Shown: positions 57,005 to 64,000 of the stretch, piece by piece
Position numbering within the stretch: the first letter of the stretch is position 1
How the letters are laid out: every line of letters starts with the position of its first letter
Source: Verrucomicrobiales bacterium
Lineage (GTDB): Bacteria; Verrucomicrobiota; Verrucomicrobiia; Verrucomicrobiales; V1-33
Length of the DNA: 64,000 nucleotides
Assembly: GCA_028293125.1 (NCBI GenBank)
Contig: JAQGPJ010000061.1
Coordinates: 158,494-222,493 of the forward strand
Reading direction: 5' to 3'
Translations under genes and position numbers: made by a program
Notes under the pieces: model-generated
What the model was told of the DNA's origin: nothing
The model's database searches: none
What the model saw: only the letters and a program-made list of their open reading frames with translations

Positions 57005-58192
57005 GTGCCGACCGTCCAGCCCTCCCCCTTCTCTGCCCCTGCCGCCGCCCCGGAGTCGCGCTTTCATGGCCCACTGGTGAGGATCGCCCTGTATCTCGTC
57101 TCCGTTCTGCTGCTGGGGGCCATTCTGGCTCCGGGCCTGTATTTCAGCGGCAAGTGGCTGGCCGGGCTTCTGGTCAGCTTCAAGCAGGCGGATACTCCAG
57201 TGATCGGCTGGATCGCGAAGAAGCTGACGCTGCACGAGTTCGACAGTTATTATAACCGCGCCTTTCTCGTCTCGGCCCTGGGACTGCTGTGGCCTTTTCT
57301 GCGCTGGATGGGCATCTCACGGAATTCCCTCGGTCTGAGGAAAAACCCGCTGTGGCTGGCGGATCTGCTGTCAGGCATCGTCATCGCCGGCGGTGTTCTG
57401 ACCATCATGGGTATTGCGCTGCTGCAGGCCGGAGCCTTTGTCCGCCGGGCCGATGCCGGCTGGGACAGCGTGCTTTCCCAAGCCCTGCTCAGCGCCGCCG
57501 GGGCATCCTTGGTCGAGGAGTGGATTTTCAGGGGGATTTTTCTGGGAGTGGCCCTGCGCACGGCCAAAGCATGGAAGGCAATCGTGTTTGTGGCCGCCTT
57601 TTTTTCCATCCTCCATCTCATCCAGGCGCCCTCCATTGATGTGAAGGACAAAAAGCAGCGCCAGACTCTGACGCAGATGGAGAAACAGAACTGGACCCGG
57701 CTGGCCACCACGCGCGCCAATGACCCCGCCAAAACCGACTGGGTGGTGGATCCCTCCATGGCTCAATTCGCCCCCTCCAAAATCAACGCCGGCAGCGGAT
57801 TCGCCATGACTGCCGTCATCTTTGAGCGGAATGCCAAACCCGCGCTGTTTCTCTCGGAATTCCTGACTCTGTTCGCCATCGGCCTCATCCTTGCCGCCGC
57901 CCGCGTGCGCACGGCCTCGCTGTGGATGCCCATCGGGCTCCATGCCGGCTGGATCTTTGTGAACACGCTTTATATGGGCACCACCATGACCACACGGGCG
58001 CTCCGGGGCGGGGAATTCAACCTCGGCACCGGGGACAACGCCGTTCCGCTCATCGGCACCCAACTCAAAATCGGGCTGGTGCCGCTCGGGGTCCTGCTGA
58101 CAACTGGTTTCGCCGTCAATTTATGGCTGCGGCTGCGGGCCCGCAAGCTTCCGCATGCTGAAGCGGATGCCAAAACCGGGCCTGTCACCTAA
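57005..58192 (+). CDS. CPBP-family intramembrane metalloprotease (CAAX-like)
   Basis: 395 residues from a GTG start (an ATG start about 160 bp upstream is also open, but adds Arg/Pro-rich sequence with no helix). Several hydrophobic helices. The glutamate motif EExxxR appears as VEEWIFRGIFLG, followed by a helix with a conserved His (FFSILHLIQ) and a third motif (GLHAGWIFVNTL), as in Abi/CPBP proteases. A hydrophilic insert of about 75 residues (KDKKQRQTLTQMEKQ) between the second and third motifs is unusual. Substrate unknown. ComF-like gene follows 86 bp downstream. Confidence 0.85.
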   Translation: MPTVQPSPFSAPAAAPESRFHGPLVRIALYLVSVLLLGAILAPGLYFSGKWLAGLLVSFKQADTPVIGWIAKKLTLHEFDSYYNRAFLVSALGLLWPFLRWMGISRNSLGLRKNPLWLADLLSGIVIAGGVLTIMGIALLQAGAFVRRADAGWDSVLSQALLSAAGASLVEEWIFRGIFLGVALRTAKAWKAIVFVAAFFSILHLIQAPSIDVKDKKQRQTLTQMEKQNWTRLATTRANDPAKTDWVVDPSMAQFAPSKINAGSGFAMTAVIFERNAKPALFLSEFLTLFAIGLILAAARVRTASLWMPIGLHAGWIFVNTLYMGTTMTTRALRGGEFNLGTGDNAVPLIGTQLKIGLVPLGVLLTTGFAVNLWLRLRARKLPHAEADAKTGPVT

Positions 58193-58278
58193 CACCAAAT
58201 ACCCGACTCCCGGCAGCCGGTGCCTGGTCACCGGCCAACGGCTTTCTCCCACCCGCTCCTTTCCCACTTCATTATTCC

Positions 58279-59079
58279 ATGACGAATCCCCGCCAAAATC
58301 CGACCGCTGGAGGATGGGGACATTTGCTGCAAAAACCGCTGCATGCCCTGCTGGATCTCATTTACCCCCTGCGCTGCGCGGCCTGCGCCGTCCGTCTGAC
58401 GGACAGCGGCGATGCCCGAACTGATTTCTGCCCTGGCTGCGCAGCGGAGCTGGTGCCGGTCAAGCTCCCCTTCTGCGACACCTGCGGCGAGCCTTTTGCC
58501 GGCGGCATGACGGCTCCCTTCAAATGCCCCAACTGCGCCGGTCTGCGTTTTGATTTTGATTTCGCCATCTCCGCCTGGCTGAGCACCGGTCCGCTGCGGC
58601 AGGCCATCCACCGCTTCAAATACCAGCGCTGCCTGCATCTGCGCGCCGCCCTGGCGCGGCGGCTCCATGATGCCGTGGCCGATTCCCGGCTGGTGGAAAT
58701 GCACGCTCCGGACGCGGCGGAGCGCTGGTGCGTGGTTCCCGTGCCCCTTCACTCCCGTCGCCGGCGCGAGCGCGGTTTCAACCAGTCCGCCGAACTCGCC
58801 CGGCTGCTCGCCCGCGCCACCGGCCTGCCCTTCCGCGATCTCCTGCGCCGCTCCCGCTACACCACCGCCCAGGCGCGCCTGGACCGGAAAGAGCGCTTGG
58901 CCAATCTGGCAGGCGCCTTCCGCCCCGCCCGCCAGGCTGTCCGGCATCTGCAGGGAAAAAACGTCCTCCTGATCGATGACGTTTTCACCACCGGCTCCAC
59001 CACCCACGAATGCGCCGCCGTCCTCAAAAAGTCCACCCATGCCGCCAAGGTCATCGTGCTGACGGTGGCCCGCGGGTAA
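58279..59079 (+). CDS. ComF-family phosphoribosyltransferase-like protein
   Basis: 266 residues. The N-terminal part carries a zinc-ribbon pattern of four Cys pairs (CAACAV, CPGCAAEL, CDTCGEP, CPNCAGL). The C-terminal phosphoribosyltransferase domain has VPVPLHSRRRRERGFNQSAEL and the PRPP-binding motif VLLIDDVFTTGSTTHEC. ComF proteins take part in DNA uptake in competent bacteria; other members have uncertain roles. No other competence gene is in the window. Confidence 0.92.
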   Translation: MTNPRQNPTAGGWGHLLQKPLHALLDLIYPLRCAACAVRLTDSGDARTDFCPGCAAELVPVKLPFCDTCGEPFAGGMTAPFKCPNCAGLRFDFDFAISAWLSTGPLRQAIHRFKYQRCLHLRAALARRLHDAVADSRLVEMHAPDAAERWCVVPVPLHSRRRRERGFNQSAELARLLARATGLPFRDLLRRSRYTTAQARLDRKERLANLAGAFRPARQAVRHLQGKNVLLIDDVFTTGSTTHECAAVLKKSTHAAKVIVLTVARG

Positions 59080-59318
59080 AGGCCGCCTATTGCGTTGAAA
59101 GAACGTGTAATTCTCAACGCCGCATCCCAAAGATTTCCGCCCTGAAAAACAAAAGGACACAATAATAGAGCATTTCCCCCAATGCTGTAGCCATTTTGAG
59201 GCTGATTATCCCCGGAAGCGGGGCTCCGAACTCAATGCCGGGATAGTTCTAATGATGGATTCGGAGCCGGATAATGCCTTTTATCATGCAGGACAATGGC
59301 CGGGTGCCGGACGTCGTG

Positions 59319-60761
59319 TCACCTCTGTCCCCCGCCCCCGGCTTTCCCCCGGACGCGCTCCCTTTCCTCCTGCGGCAGGGCCGGGTTTGTGGCAAGCCAC
59401 GCCTCCACCGCCTCCGGGGCCTTTTCCCCGAGGCGGCTGATGATGTCATCAAGGGCCTCCTTCCTTGTTCCGGGGCTGGAAACGCTGGCGGCCCACATGA
59501 AAGCCGCCTCCGGATCATTGGCGCCGGCCCACTCCACGAAGGTTGAAATGGCCTCGTCCCTGACCGGCCCGGGCGGCTGGCGGCTCATCCAGGCGCTGGC
59601 CTCCTCCGGGCTCCTGTCCGTCCACACGCGCATGAGTTCGCCGCTCGCCGCGGCGCGCCCCTCCCCCTCCGCGGGCTGTGTCTCCAGCAGAGCCGCCACC
59701 TCCGGGAAACGCTCCGGCGGGGTTTTCTTCAGGATGGTTGAGAGACCCCAGGAGGCGGCCTCCCCCTCCAGTCCTTTCACGGCGGAGAAAACGGAGTCAA
59801 AATCCCGCTCCACCCACCGCTCCAGCGCTCCGGGAAGAGCATAGGGGCGCATGCCCGCCTCCGCTCCCACCGCCCACGCGAGCGCGGCGCGCGGGTCCCG
59901 CTCCGCCAGAGCCGCTGCCACCCGTGCCGCCAAAGGCCCCCTGTCGTCCACGCCTCCCCCGTACAGTGTCAATACCCGCCCCGCCTCTCCCGGATCTGTC
60001 TTCAGCGCTTCCTTTATGGCTCCGCTGAGCGCCGCGTCCCGGACGCCTCCGGCCGCCGGAAGCGCCTCCGCCCATGCAAGCGCCTCCGCCGGGTTTTGCC
60101 GGGCCATCATGGCGGCCATGGCTTCGGCTGTCCGGTCACCTCCCGGCGGCGGGGAATCCGTGGCGGAAAGAACCCCCTCAAACCACGCCGCCGCCGCCGC
60201 CGGATCATGCGCCGCCCATTTCGCGGCCAGCAGCGCCGCCGCCGGGTTATCAAGGCTCCCGGTTTTCAGCGCCTTCTCCGGGCCGGCGGCGGCGGCGGCG
60301 CTCAGCACGTCATCGACAGTGCTGAACATGCGAGCTATGAGACCGGGGTCAGATCCGTCAGGAACATCCCCTATATCATGGGTGACAGCGCTAAGCCATG
60401 GCAGCCACTGATCCGCGGGCAGGCTTTTTAGAAGGCGGATCACCGCCTCCCGGCGTGCGGTGCCGTTGCTCATCGTGGAGAGCCTGCGCCAAGCGTCCTC
60501 CGGCGTCAGACCGGCAAGATCGAGCCCCCCCGCCGTCATTACACCGCCACCCGGCGGCTTTGCCGGGCCGGGGGAATCCAGCAAACCGCCGTTCCGGTTC
60601 CCGGTGCTTTCCTGAAAGAGCATCTCCGGCTTATGGCCGGCCGCGGCAGTCACGACCGTGTCCCGTTTCACCGTACGGATGCCGGCCCACATGCCCGCGC
60701 CGAAGGCGGTGAACAGCCCCGCCCCAGCGCAAAGGAAAAGATGCAAGGAACTCATGTTCAT
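59319..60761 (-). CDS. Exported or anchored alpha-helical repeat protein (DP-x2-A-x2-WA repeats)
   Basis: 480 residues. N-terminal hydrophobic segment (LFLCAGAGLFTAFGAGMWAG) as anchor or signal. From about residue 75 the sequence has repeats of about 30-45 residues built on DP-A-A-WF/A (DPAAAAAWFEGVLSA, NPAEALAWAEALPAA, DPRAALAWAVGAE, SPEEASAWMSRQP, DPEAAFMWAASVSS). This is a repeat type widespread in Verrucomicrobia, of unknown function, that forms a helical solenoid. The first Met or the third residue may be the start. It has no close partner; the comF-like gene is convergent. Confidence 0.8.
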   Translation of the reverse strand: MNMSSLHLFLCAGAGLFTAFGAGMWAGIRTVKRDTVVTAAAGHKPEMLFQESTGNRNGGLLDSPGPAKPPGGGVMTAGGLDLAGLTPEDAWRRLSTMSNGTARREAVIRLLKSLPADQWLPWLSAVTHDIGDVPDGSDPGLIARMFSTVDDVLSAAAAAGPEKALKTGSLDNPAAALLAAKWAAHDPAAAAAWFEGVLSATDSPPPGGDRTAEAMAAMMARQNPAEALAWAEALPAAGGVRDAALSGAIKEALKTDPGEAGRVLTLYGGGVDDRGPLAARVAAALAERDPRAALAWAVGAEAGMRPYALPGALERWVERDFDSVFSAVKGLEGEAASWGLSTILKKTPPERFPEVAALLETQPAEGEGRAAASGELMRVWTDRSPEEASAWMSRQPPGPVRDEAISTFVEWAGANDPEAAFMWAASVSSPGTRKEALDDIISRLGEKAPEAVEAWLATNPALPQEERERVRGKAGGGGQR

Positions 60762-61378
60762 GACAGCGAGCAGCAGACCATATTCCCGCCGCCGGTGTCA
60801 ATCCCAATCCAAAAGCGCAACGCTGCGAAAGATTGCCGAAGAAATTTATAATCAAGCTTATCAGCCGATTCTCCGAAGGCGTTTCGCGGTTTCTGATCCA
60901 TGTCCTCTTTCCATGCGTCTCCGCTCCATTTAAGGGATGATTATATGTTAGGATAGCTCCTGGAGCACGGCGGGAATCCACTCCCTTTTTTAAGCGGCTG
61001 GTCTCCGCCGGAGACCCGGCTCGCCAGAATCCTCCTCTGATGGGTTACTATTGAATCGGCTGCTGTTTGCCCATTTTGCTCATCCACCATAAAGGAAAAA
61101 CAAATCGTCCAAATGAGCCCTGCACAAGCCGAAAATGGGCTTAAACTGTACTCACGGCTCCATTGGTGCCCGAAGCCTTACAGCAGTGGGCACTCCAGCA
61201 ATTATGGCGGGCACGGCGGCGGTCATCACAATCGGTGAGTGAATACGCGCCGGGCAAATTTTGGCTGGCCGCAAAACCCCCATCGGAAGTTGAGTTCCGG
61301 TGGGGTTCATTTTGGAAAAGTGAGTCTGCTTAAGTTTGCAGTTATCCTTTTTGTTCAGTGCTGAGTTCGCCAAGTGGC
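60762..61378. other. Gene-free region between two minus-strand genes
   Basis: About 620 bp. A perfect hairpin GGTCTCC/GGAGACC lies at 61000-61016 and a likely terminator at 61273-61306. Short frames, including one of 41 codons at 61113, are not convincing. The rest is unexplained. Confidence 0.5.
61273..61306 (-). terminator. Probable terminator after the exported protein gene at 61379
   Basis: On the minus strand CCCCACCGGAA, a short loop and TTCCGATGGGG form an 11-bp stem with one C/A mismatch, followed by GTTTTG. It lies about 75 bp after the stop codon. Confidence 0.6.
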
Positions 61379-62110
61379 TTACTTGGATTTTGGCTCATTA
61401 TTCGCGTCCGGCTTGCGAGTATCAGCGCCCGTCGCGGGCAATTCTTTTTTGGGCGCCGGGGCGTGAGTGTCGTGATCGAATACAGCAAGCGGATCCTCGC
61501 TTTCAAGCCCTTTGATATTCTCAGGAGTCCAGAGGGCAAACTCGTCCAAGTCGGGACTGTAAACCGCGATAATGTCCTCTATGCCAAACTTGGCCACCAT
61601 TTTGCCTATCATCTGGTAAACCGATTTGATATCCGACTTATCTTCCTGGGGCACCCAGTCCACTGACATCCAGCCCTTGCTGGCCTTTATGGAATCACCC
61701 AAATTATGGAACTTGAGTTCCGCAGCAAGTTTTTCAGCATCCTCAAAGTAGGGTTCCGCAATGGAATTGATAATAAACTTGTCGGAGCCAGCCGTGATGA
61801 GATGGTATGGCGGCTTCTGGACAATATCCTTCTCCGTAATCTTGGTCCCTGTCCCTTCACTAACCGCGTGCGCTATTTCCTGCACAGTTATTTTTGGAGG
61901 TGCCTTGAGAAGTAGAACCATGGAGATAAACCGGTCTGCTTCTTTCTTTGTGCCGGCTTTTCCAGGAGTTTCGGCAACCGGTGCTTCAGCTGCGGGCTTA
62001 TTCTGTGCGTGCAGATTTCCTAGCCCTATGAGCAGGCAGACGGATGACACTGCGAAACGAAGCCGTTGAAGCGGTCGGTAAAAAGCCTGATGTGCAAGCA
62101 ATGATTTCAT
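61379..62110 (-). CDS. Hypothetical exported protein
   Basis: 243 residues. N-terminal basic/hydrophobic segment (RFAVSSVCLLIGLGNLHAQ, about 18-36) looks like a signal peptide. The mature part starts with a Pro/Ala/Lys linker and then a globular domain (VLLLKAPPKITVQEIAHAVS, FIINSIAEPYFEDAEKLAAE, KGWMSVDWVPQED) and FGIEDIIAVYSPDLDEFALW. The pattern is reminiscent of DUF4261-type domains, but this is weak. The C-terminal 35 residues are Pro/Lys/Asp-rich. Followed by a probable terminator. Confidence 0.7.
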   Translation of the reverse strand: MKSLLAHQAFYRPLQRLRFAVSSVCLLIGLGNLHAQNKPAAEAPVAETPGKAGTKKEADRFISMVLLLKAPPKITVQEIAHAVSEGTGTKITEKDIVQKPPYHLITAGSDKFIINSIAEPYFEDAEKLAAELKFHNLGDSIKASKGWMSVDWVPQEDKSDIKSVYQMIGKMVAKFGIEDIIAVYSPDLDEFALWTPENIKGLESEDPLAVFDHDTHAPAPKKELPATGADTRKPDANNEPKSK

Positions 62111-62146
62111 GATTTATTAATATATTATTAATATTATTAATCTGAA

Positions 62147-62575
62147 TTAACGTTGCAGAAGCTCTCCAAACAACCGCAGTGCCTGTTGACGATTATAATC
62201 GTGTCCTCTTTGGCGACGTTCCCCCTCAGAGGTATCGCCGCTATCATATCTTTGCCGGTAACCGGAGTGCTCATATCGACGGCCATATTCGCGGTATTCA
62301 GCTTCCCGGCGTTGAGCTTCGCGGTATTCAGCTTCCCGGCGTTGAGCCTCGCGGTATTCAGCTTCCCGGCGTTGAGCCTCCCGGTATTCAGCTTCCCGGC
62401 GGTCGGAATCATTCCGCTCGCGGACCACTTCCACTTTACGGCCTCGCGAATCGTAGGTGTAGTAATGGGTGTGGCTTCTTCTTCGTTCATCGGCAACGGC
62501 ATTGGGCAGAACGCTGGACATGGCAAATGTCACGGCCAGAAGTGCTAAAGGACTGAAACAGCGTTTAGTTTTCAT
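62147..62575 (-). CDS. Small exported protein with REAEYREAQR tandem repeats
   Basis: 142 residues from MKTKRCFSPL. Signal peptide (LALLAVTFAMSSVLPNAVA). The mature protein is highly charged. Residues about 56-95 have near-identical 10-residue units (RREAEYREAQ) encoded by a 30-bp DNA repeat. The remainder is Arg/Tyr/His-rich (YGRRYEHSGYRQRYDSGD). A long single helix is likely. Upstream in-frame codons are open but lack a signal. No family recognised. Confidence 0.75.
   Translation of the reverse strand: MKTKRCFSPLALLAVTFAMSSVLPNAVADERRRSHTHYYTYDSRGRKVEVVRERNDSDRREAEYREAQRREAEYREAQRREAEYREAQRREAEYREYGRRYEHSGYRQRYDSGDTSEGERRQRGHDYNRQQALRLFGELLQR
62291..62410. repeat. Four 30-bp tandem repeats inside the small exported protein gene
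   Basis: Units begin GCGGTATTCAGCTTCCCGGC and are 30 bp long. The first three differ at one base; the fourth diverges at both ends. They encode the REAEYREAQR units and keep the frame, since 30 is a multiple of 3. Confidence 0.95.
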
Positions 62576-62965
62576 GGGTCTCAAGGAGCGGGCTAAGGAT
62601 TGAGGATTCGGAGGGTGGCAAGCTCGGTCAGCCATCCGGCATAAAGAACTCGTGCTTGGTTTCTGCACAAATCCAGCCAAGCACCACCGTCGGGGTCAAA
62701 CCTCCTCCAAGAGGAAGGCCGGGGGGGAAATTCGTTCTGAAAAGGAACATTCACCCAAAACAAGATGCAATTTGCATGGTGGCTGTGCAGCACTTTGCAA
62801 CGACTCCCGATCTCTTTCGAGTGCTTAAGGCTTGTCGACATTGGCTCAAATTCCAATTTTGAACAGTGAGCTTGAAATTGTGGAGCGGGGAGCGATTTTT
62901 GCGGACAGACCTATGGCTAACTTTCACGGCTTCATGTCAGAGCCGCTGCGCGGGCTTTTGAAAAA
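62576..62965. other. Gene-free region between the small exported protein gene and the transposase remnant
   Basis: About 390 bp. No convincing gene or motif. The part next to the transposase remnant (62830-62965) may be further decayed IS sequence, but no inverted repeat was found. Confidence 0.45.
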
Positions 62966-63301
62966 TCACATCACGGAGTTCCAGGAGGCCAACCATGGCT
63001 CTTCCTGTCCCATCACTGTTTGGTCGGCCATGCGCCGTTCGGGGCACTGCCGCCGGGCCACTCCGATTTCGATTTCCGCCATGTTCAGCCAGCTGCCGTG
63101 TTTGGGTGTGAAGTGCCACTCGATTCTCTTCTTGAGCCGGAGCGCCTCGCCGGGAGCGGACGCCTCATAAAGAGACGCGGGACCGTGGGTGTTGAGGTTG
63201 TCCTTCACCAGCACGATTTATACCGCCTCCGGATACATGCCATCGCACATCCACCGCACTGTCTCCGCGTAACCAGGACGGTGCGGCCCGGCGGCTGTCT
63301 T
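62966..63301 (-). pseudogene. IS630-family transposase remnant (C-terminal DDE part)
   Basis: The minus strand reads ETVRWMCDGMYPEA, an in-frame TAA, then IVLVKDNLNTHGPASLYEA and RIEWHFTPKHGSWLNMAEIE, the C-terminal catalytic part of IS630 transposases (the VxDNxxxH block and HGSWLNxAExE block, with the third acidic residue). The in-frame stop at 63218-63220 and missing N-terminal and C-terminal parts show decay. No terminal inverted repeats or target duplication were found. Confidence 0.85.
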
Positions 63302-63381
63302 TTACATACTTCCGTCTCGCCAAAACTGCGGGAGCACATAAAGTCATCATGCTGTTTTAATATTTCTGCATTTTTCCATCC

Positions 63382-63981
63382 ATGAGGGAAATCACTCTTC
63401 TACTGAACGCCGCCGCCGCGGGAAAGACGGAAGCCGAAAATCAATTGTGGGAGCTGGTTTACGGGGAGCTCCGCCTGATGGCGCAGCGGAAAATGGCTCT
63501 GGAGTCGCGGGAGATCACCCTGCAGGCGACCGTGCTGGTGCATGAGGCGTGGCTGCGGCTGGCCGGCGCGGACGGCGCCGCAGCCGCGTGGGACTGCCGC
63601 GCGCATTTCTTTTCAGCCGCCTCCGAGGCCATGCGGCGCATTCTGGTGGACCAGTCCAGACGCCGCCTTAGCCTGAAGCGGGGAGGGGGAGGGGCCGGAC
63701 CATTCAGTGAACCCGTTCAGACTGCGGCGGACGGGGATGTGAGGCTTCTGCAGGTGCATGACGCTCTGGATGCCCTGGCGGAAAGAAACCCGCAGCAGGC
63801 CCAAATCGTGAAACTGCTTTATTTCGCGGAGCTGACTCAGAAGGAGACGGCGGACCTGCTGGGCGTCTGTGAGAAAACGGTGCAACGGCAGTGGACGGCG
63901 GCTAAAGCCTGGCTTTTTCAGGTGATCAAAAGCAGGGGGGATGGTTTTCCCGGCCCGGATGAAAAAAGTTGTCCTCCCTGA
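63382..63981 (+). CDS. ECF RNA polymerase sigma factor, TIGR02999-type
   Basis: 199 residues. MREITLLLNAAAAGKTEAENQLWELVYGELR (start; key part LLNAAAAGKTEAENQLW), TVLVHEAWLRLAG, HFFSAASEAMRRILVDQSRRRL, and the region-4 helix-turn-helix TQKETADLLGVCEKTVQRQWTAAKAWLF. This subgroup is found in Verrucomicrobia, Planctomycetes and Acidobacteria and is often followed by a Ser/Thr protein kinase gene, which would lie past the right edge. The start ATG follows a short AT-rich stretch. Confidence 0.9.
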   Translation: MREITLLLNAAAAGKTEAENQLWELVYGELRLMAQRKMALESREITLQATVLVHEAWLRLAGADGAAAAWDCRAHFFSAASEAMRRILVDQSRRRLSLKRGGGGAGPFSEPVQTAADGDVRLLQVHDALDALAERNPQQAQIVKLLYFAELTQKETADLLGVCEKTVQRQWTAAKAWLFQVIKSRGDGFPGPDEKSCPP

Positions 63982-64000
63982 CCTGCTCTGTCGGCCCTTT

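Noticed and set aside
61113..61238. 41-codon plus-strand frame with a Gly/His-rich end
   Set aside because: Very short, no family, no upstream signal; may be chance.
61152..61373. 73-codon minus-strand frame after the gene at 61379
   Set aside because: It needs a TTG start and covers a probable terminator hairpin; composition looks non-coding.

Overview
The window is GC-rich, gene-dense bacterial chromosome. The gene families point to Verrucomicrobiota (a Verrucomicrobiaceae-like organism). The supporting signs are a DUF5069 protein, a Verrucomicrobium/Pirellula-type haem-binding protein, an ECF sigma factor of the type shared by Verrucomicrobia and Planctomycetes, proteins built on the sequence DP-x2-A-x2-WA, and an LptD homologue that implies an LPS outer membrane. 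The assignment rests on family knowledge only; no 16S gene is present.

Layout. 1-8.2 kb (minus strand): glycogen operon glgP-glgA-glgB, then a small AbrB-like protein, an unknown anchored protein and a ROK sugar kinase cut by the window edge. 9.2-10.3 kb: tyrS. 10.5-11.0 kb: a hicB-hicA toxin-antitoxin pair whose toxin gene is frameshifted. 11.26-18.45 kb (minus): complete F1Fo ATP synthase operon atpBEFHAGDC with a perfect palindromic Rex-type operator in front of it. 18.6-23.2 kb (minus): an unknown anchored protein, tRNA-Ala(CGC) and two tandem paralogous ABC-2-like membrane proteins. 23.4-27.9 kb (plus): a GH15-like glucan hydrolase, hexose-6-phosphate mutarotase, LipM-like acyltransferase, BlaI-type repressor and glutamyl-Q tRNA(Asp) synthetase. 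28.1-40.2 kb (minus): an alanine/lysine-rich histone H1-like protein, a gene-free kilobase with repeated motifs, a secreted beta-helix protein, a peptide ABC transporter with three ATPase genes, and lptD. 40.4-46.7 kb (minus): a 1374-residue secreted subtilase with a P domain, a VKOR-DsbA fusion and DUF5069. 46.85 kb (plus): rex. 47.5-54.4 kb: haem-binding protein (minus), a LamG lipoprotein, an ECF sigma factor translationally coupled to two membrane-anchored proteins and followed by a third, and an EF-hand protein (plus). 54.6-60.8 kb: transketolase (minus), CPBP protease and ComF-like protein (plus), and a repeat protein (minus). 60.8-64 kb: two exported proteins of unknown role, an IS630 transposase remnant and a second ECF sigma factor.

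How the genes fit together. Much of the window concerns carbon storage and energy: glycogen synthesis and phosphorolysis, a glucoamylase-like enzyme, sugar-phosphate handling (ROK kinase, mutarotase, transketolase), ATP synthase, and the NADH/NAD+ sensor Rex. The clearest regulatory link readable from the sequence is the Rex-like operator upstream of atpB, with rex itself 28 kb away.

Most notable observations: the Rex site on the ATP synthase operon; a eukaryote-type (GH13_8) branching enzyme with a long Lys/Ala/Pro-rich tail; the sigma/anchored-protein module at 51.2-53.6 kb; an inverted-repeat family in three atp intergenic gaps; a threefold beta-rich repeat in the large subtilase; and a ROK kinase without the usual zinc site. 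No CRISPR array, prophage or intact insertion sequence was seen.
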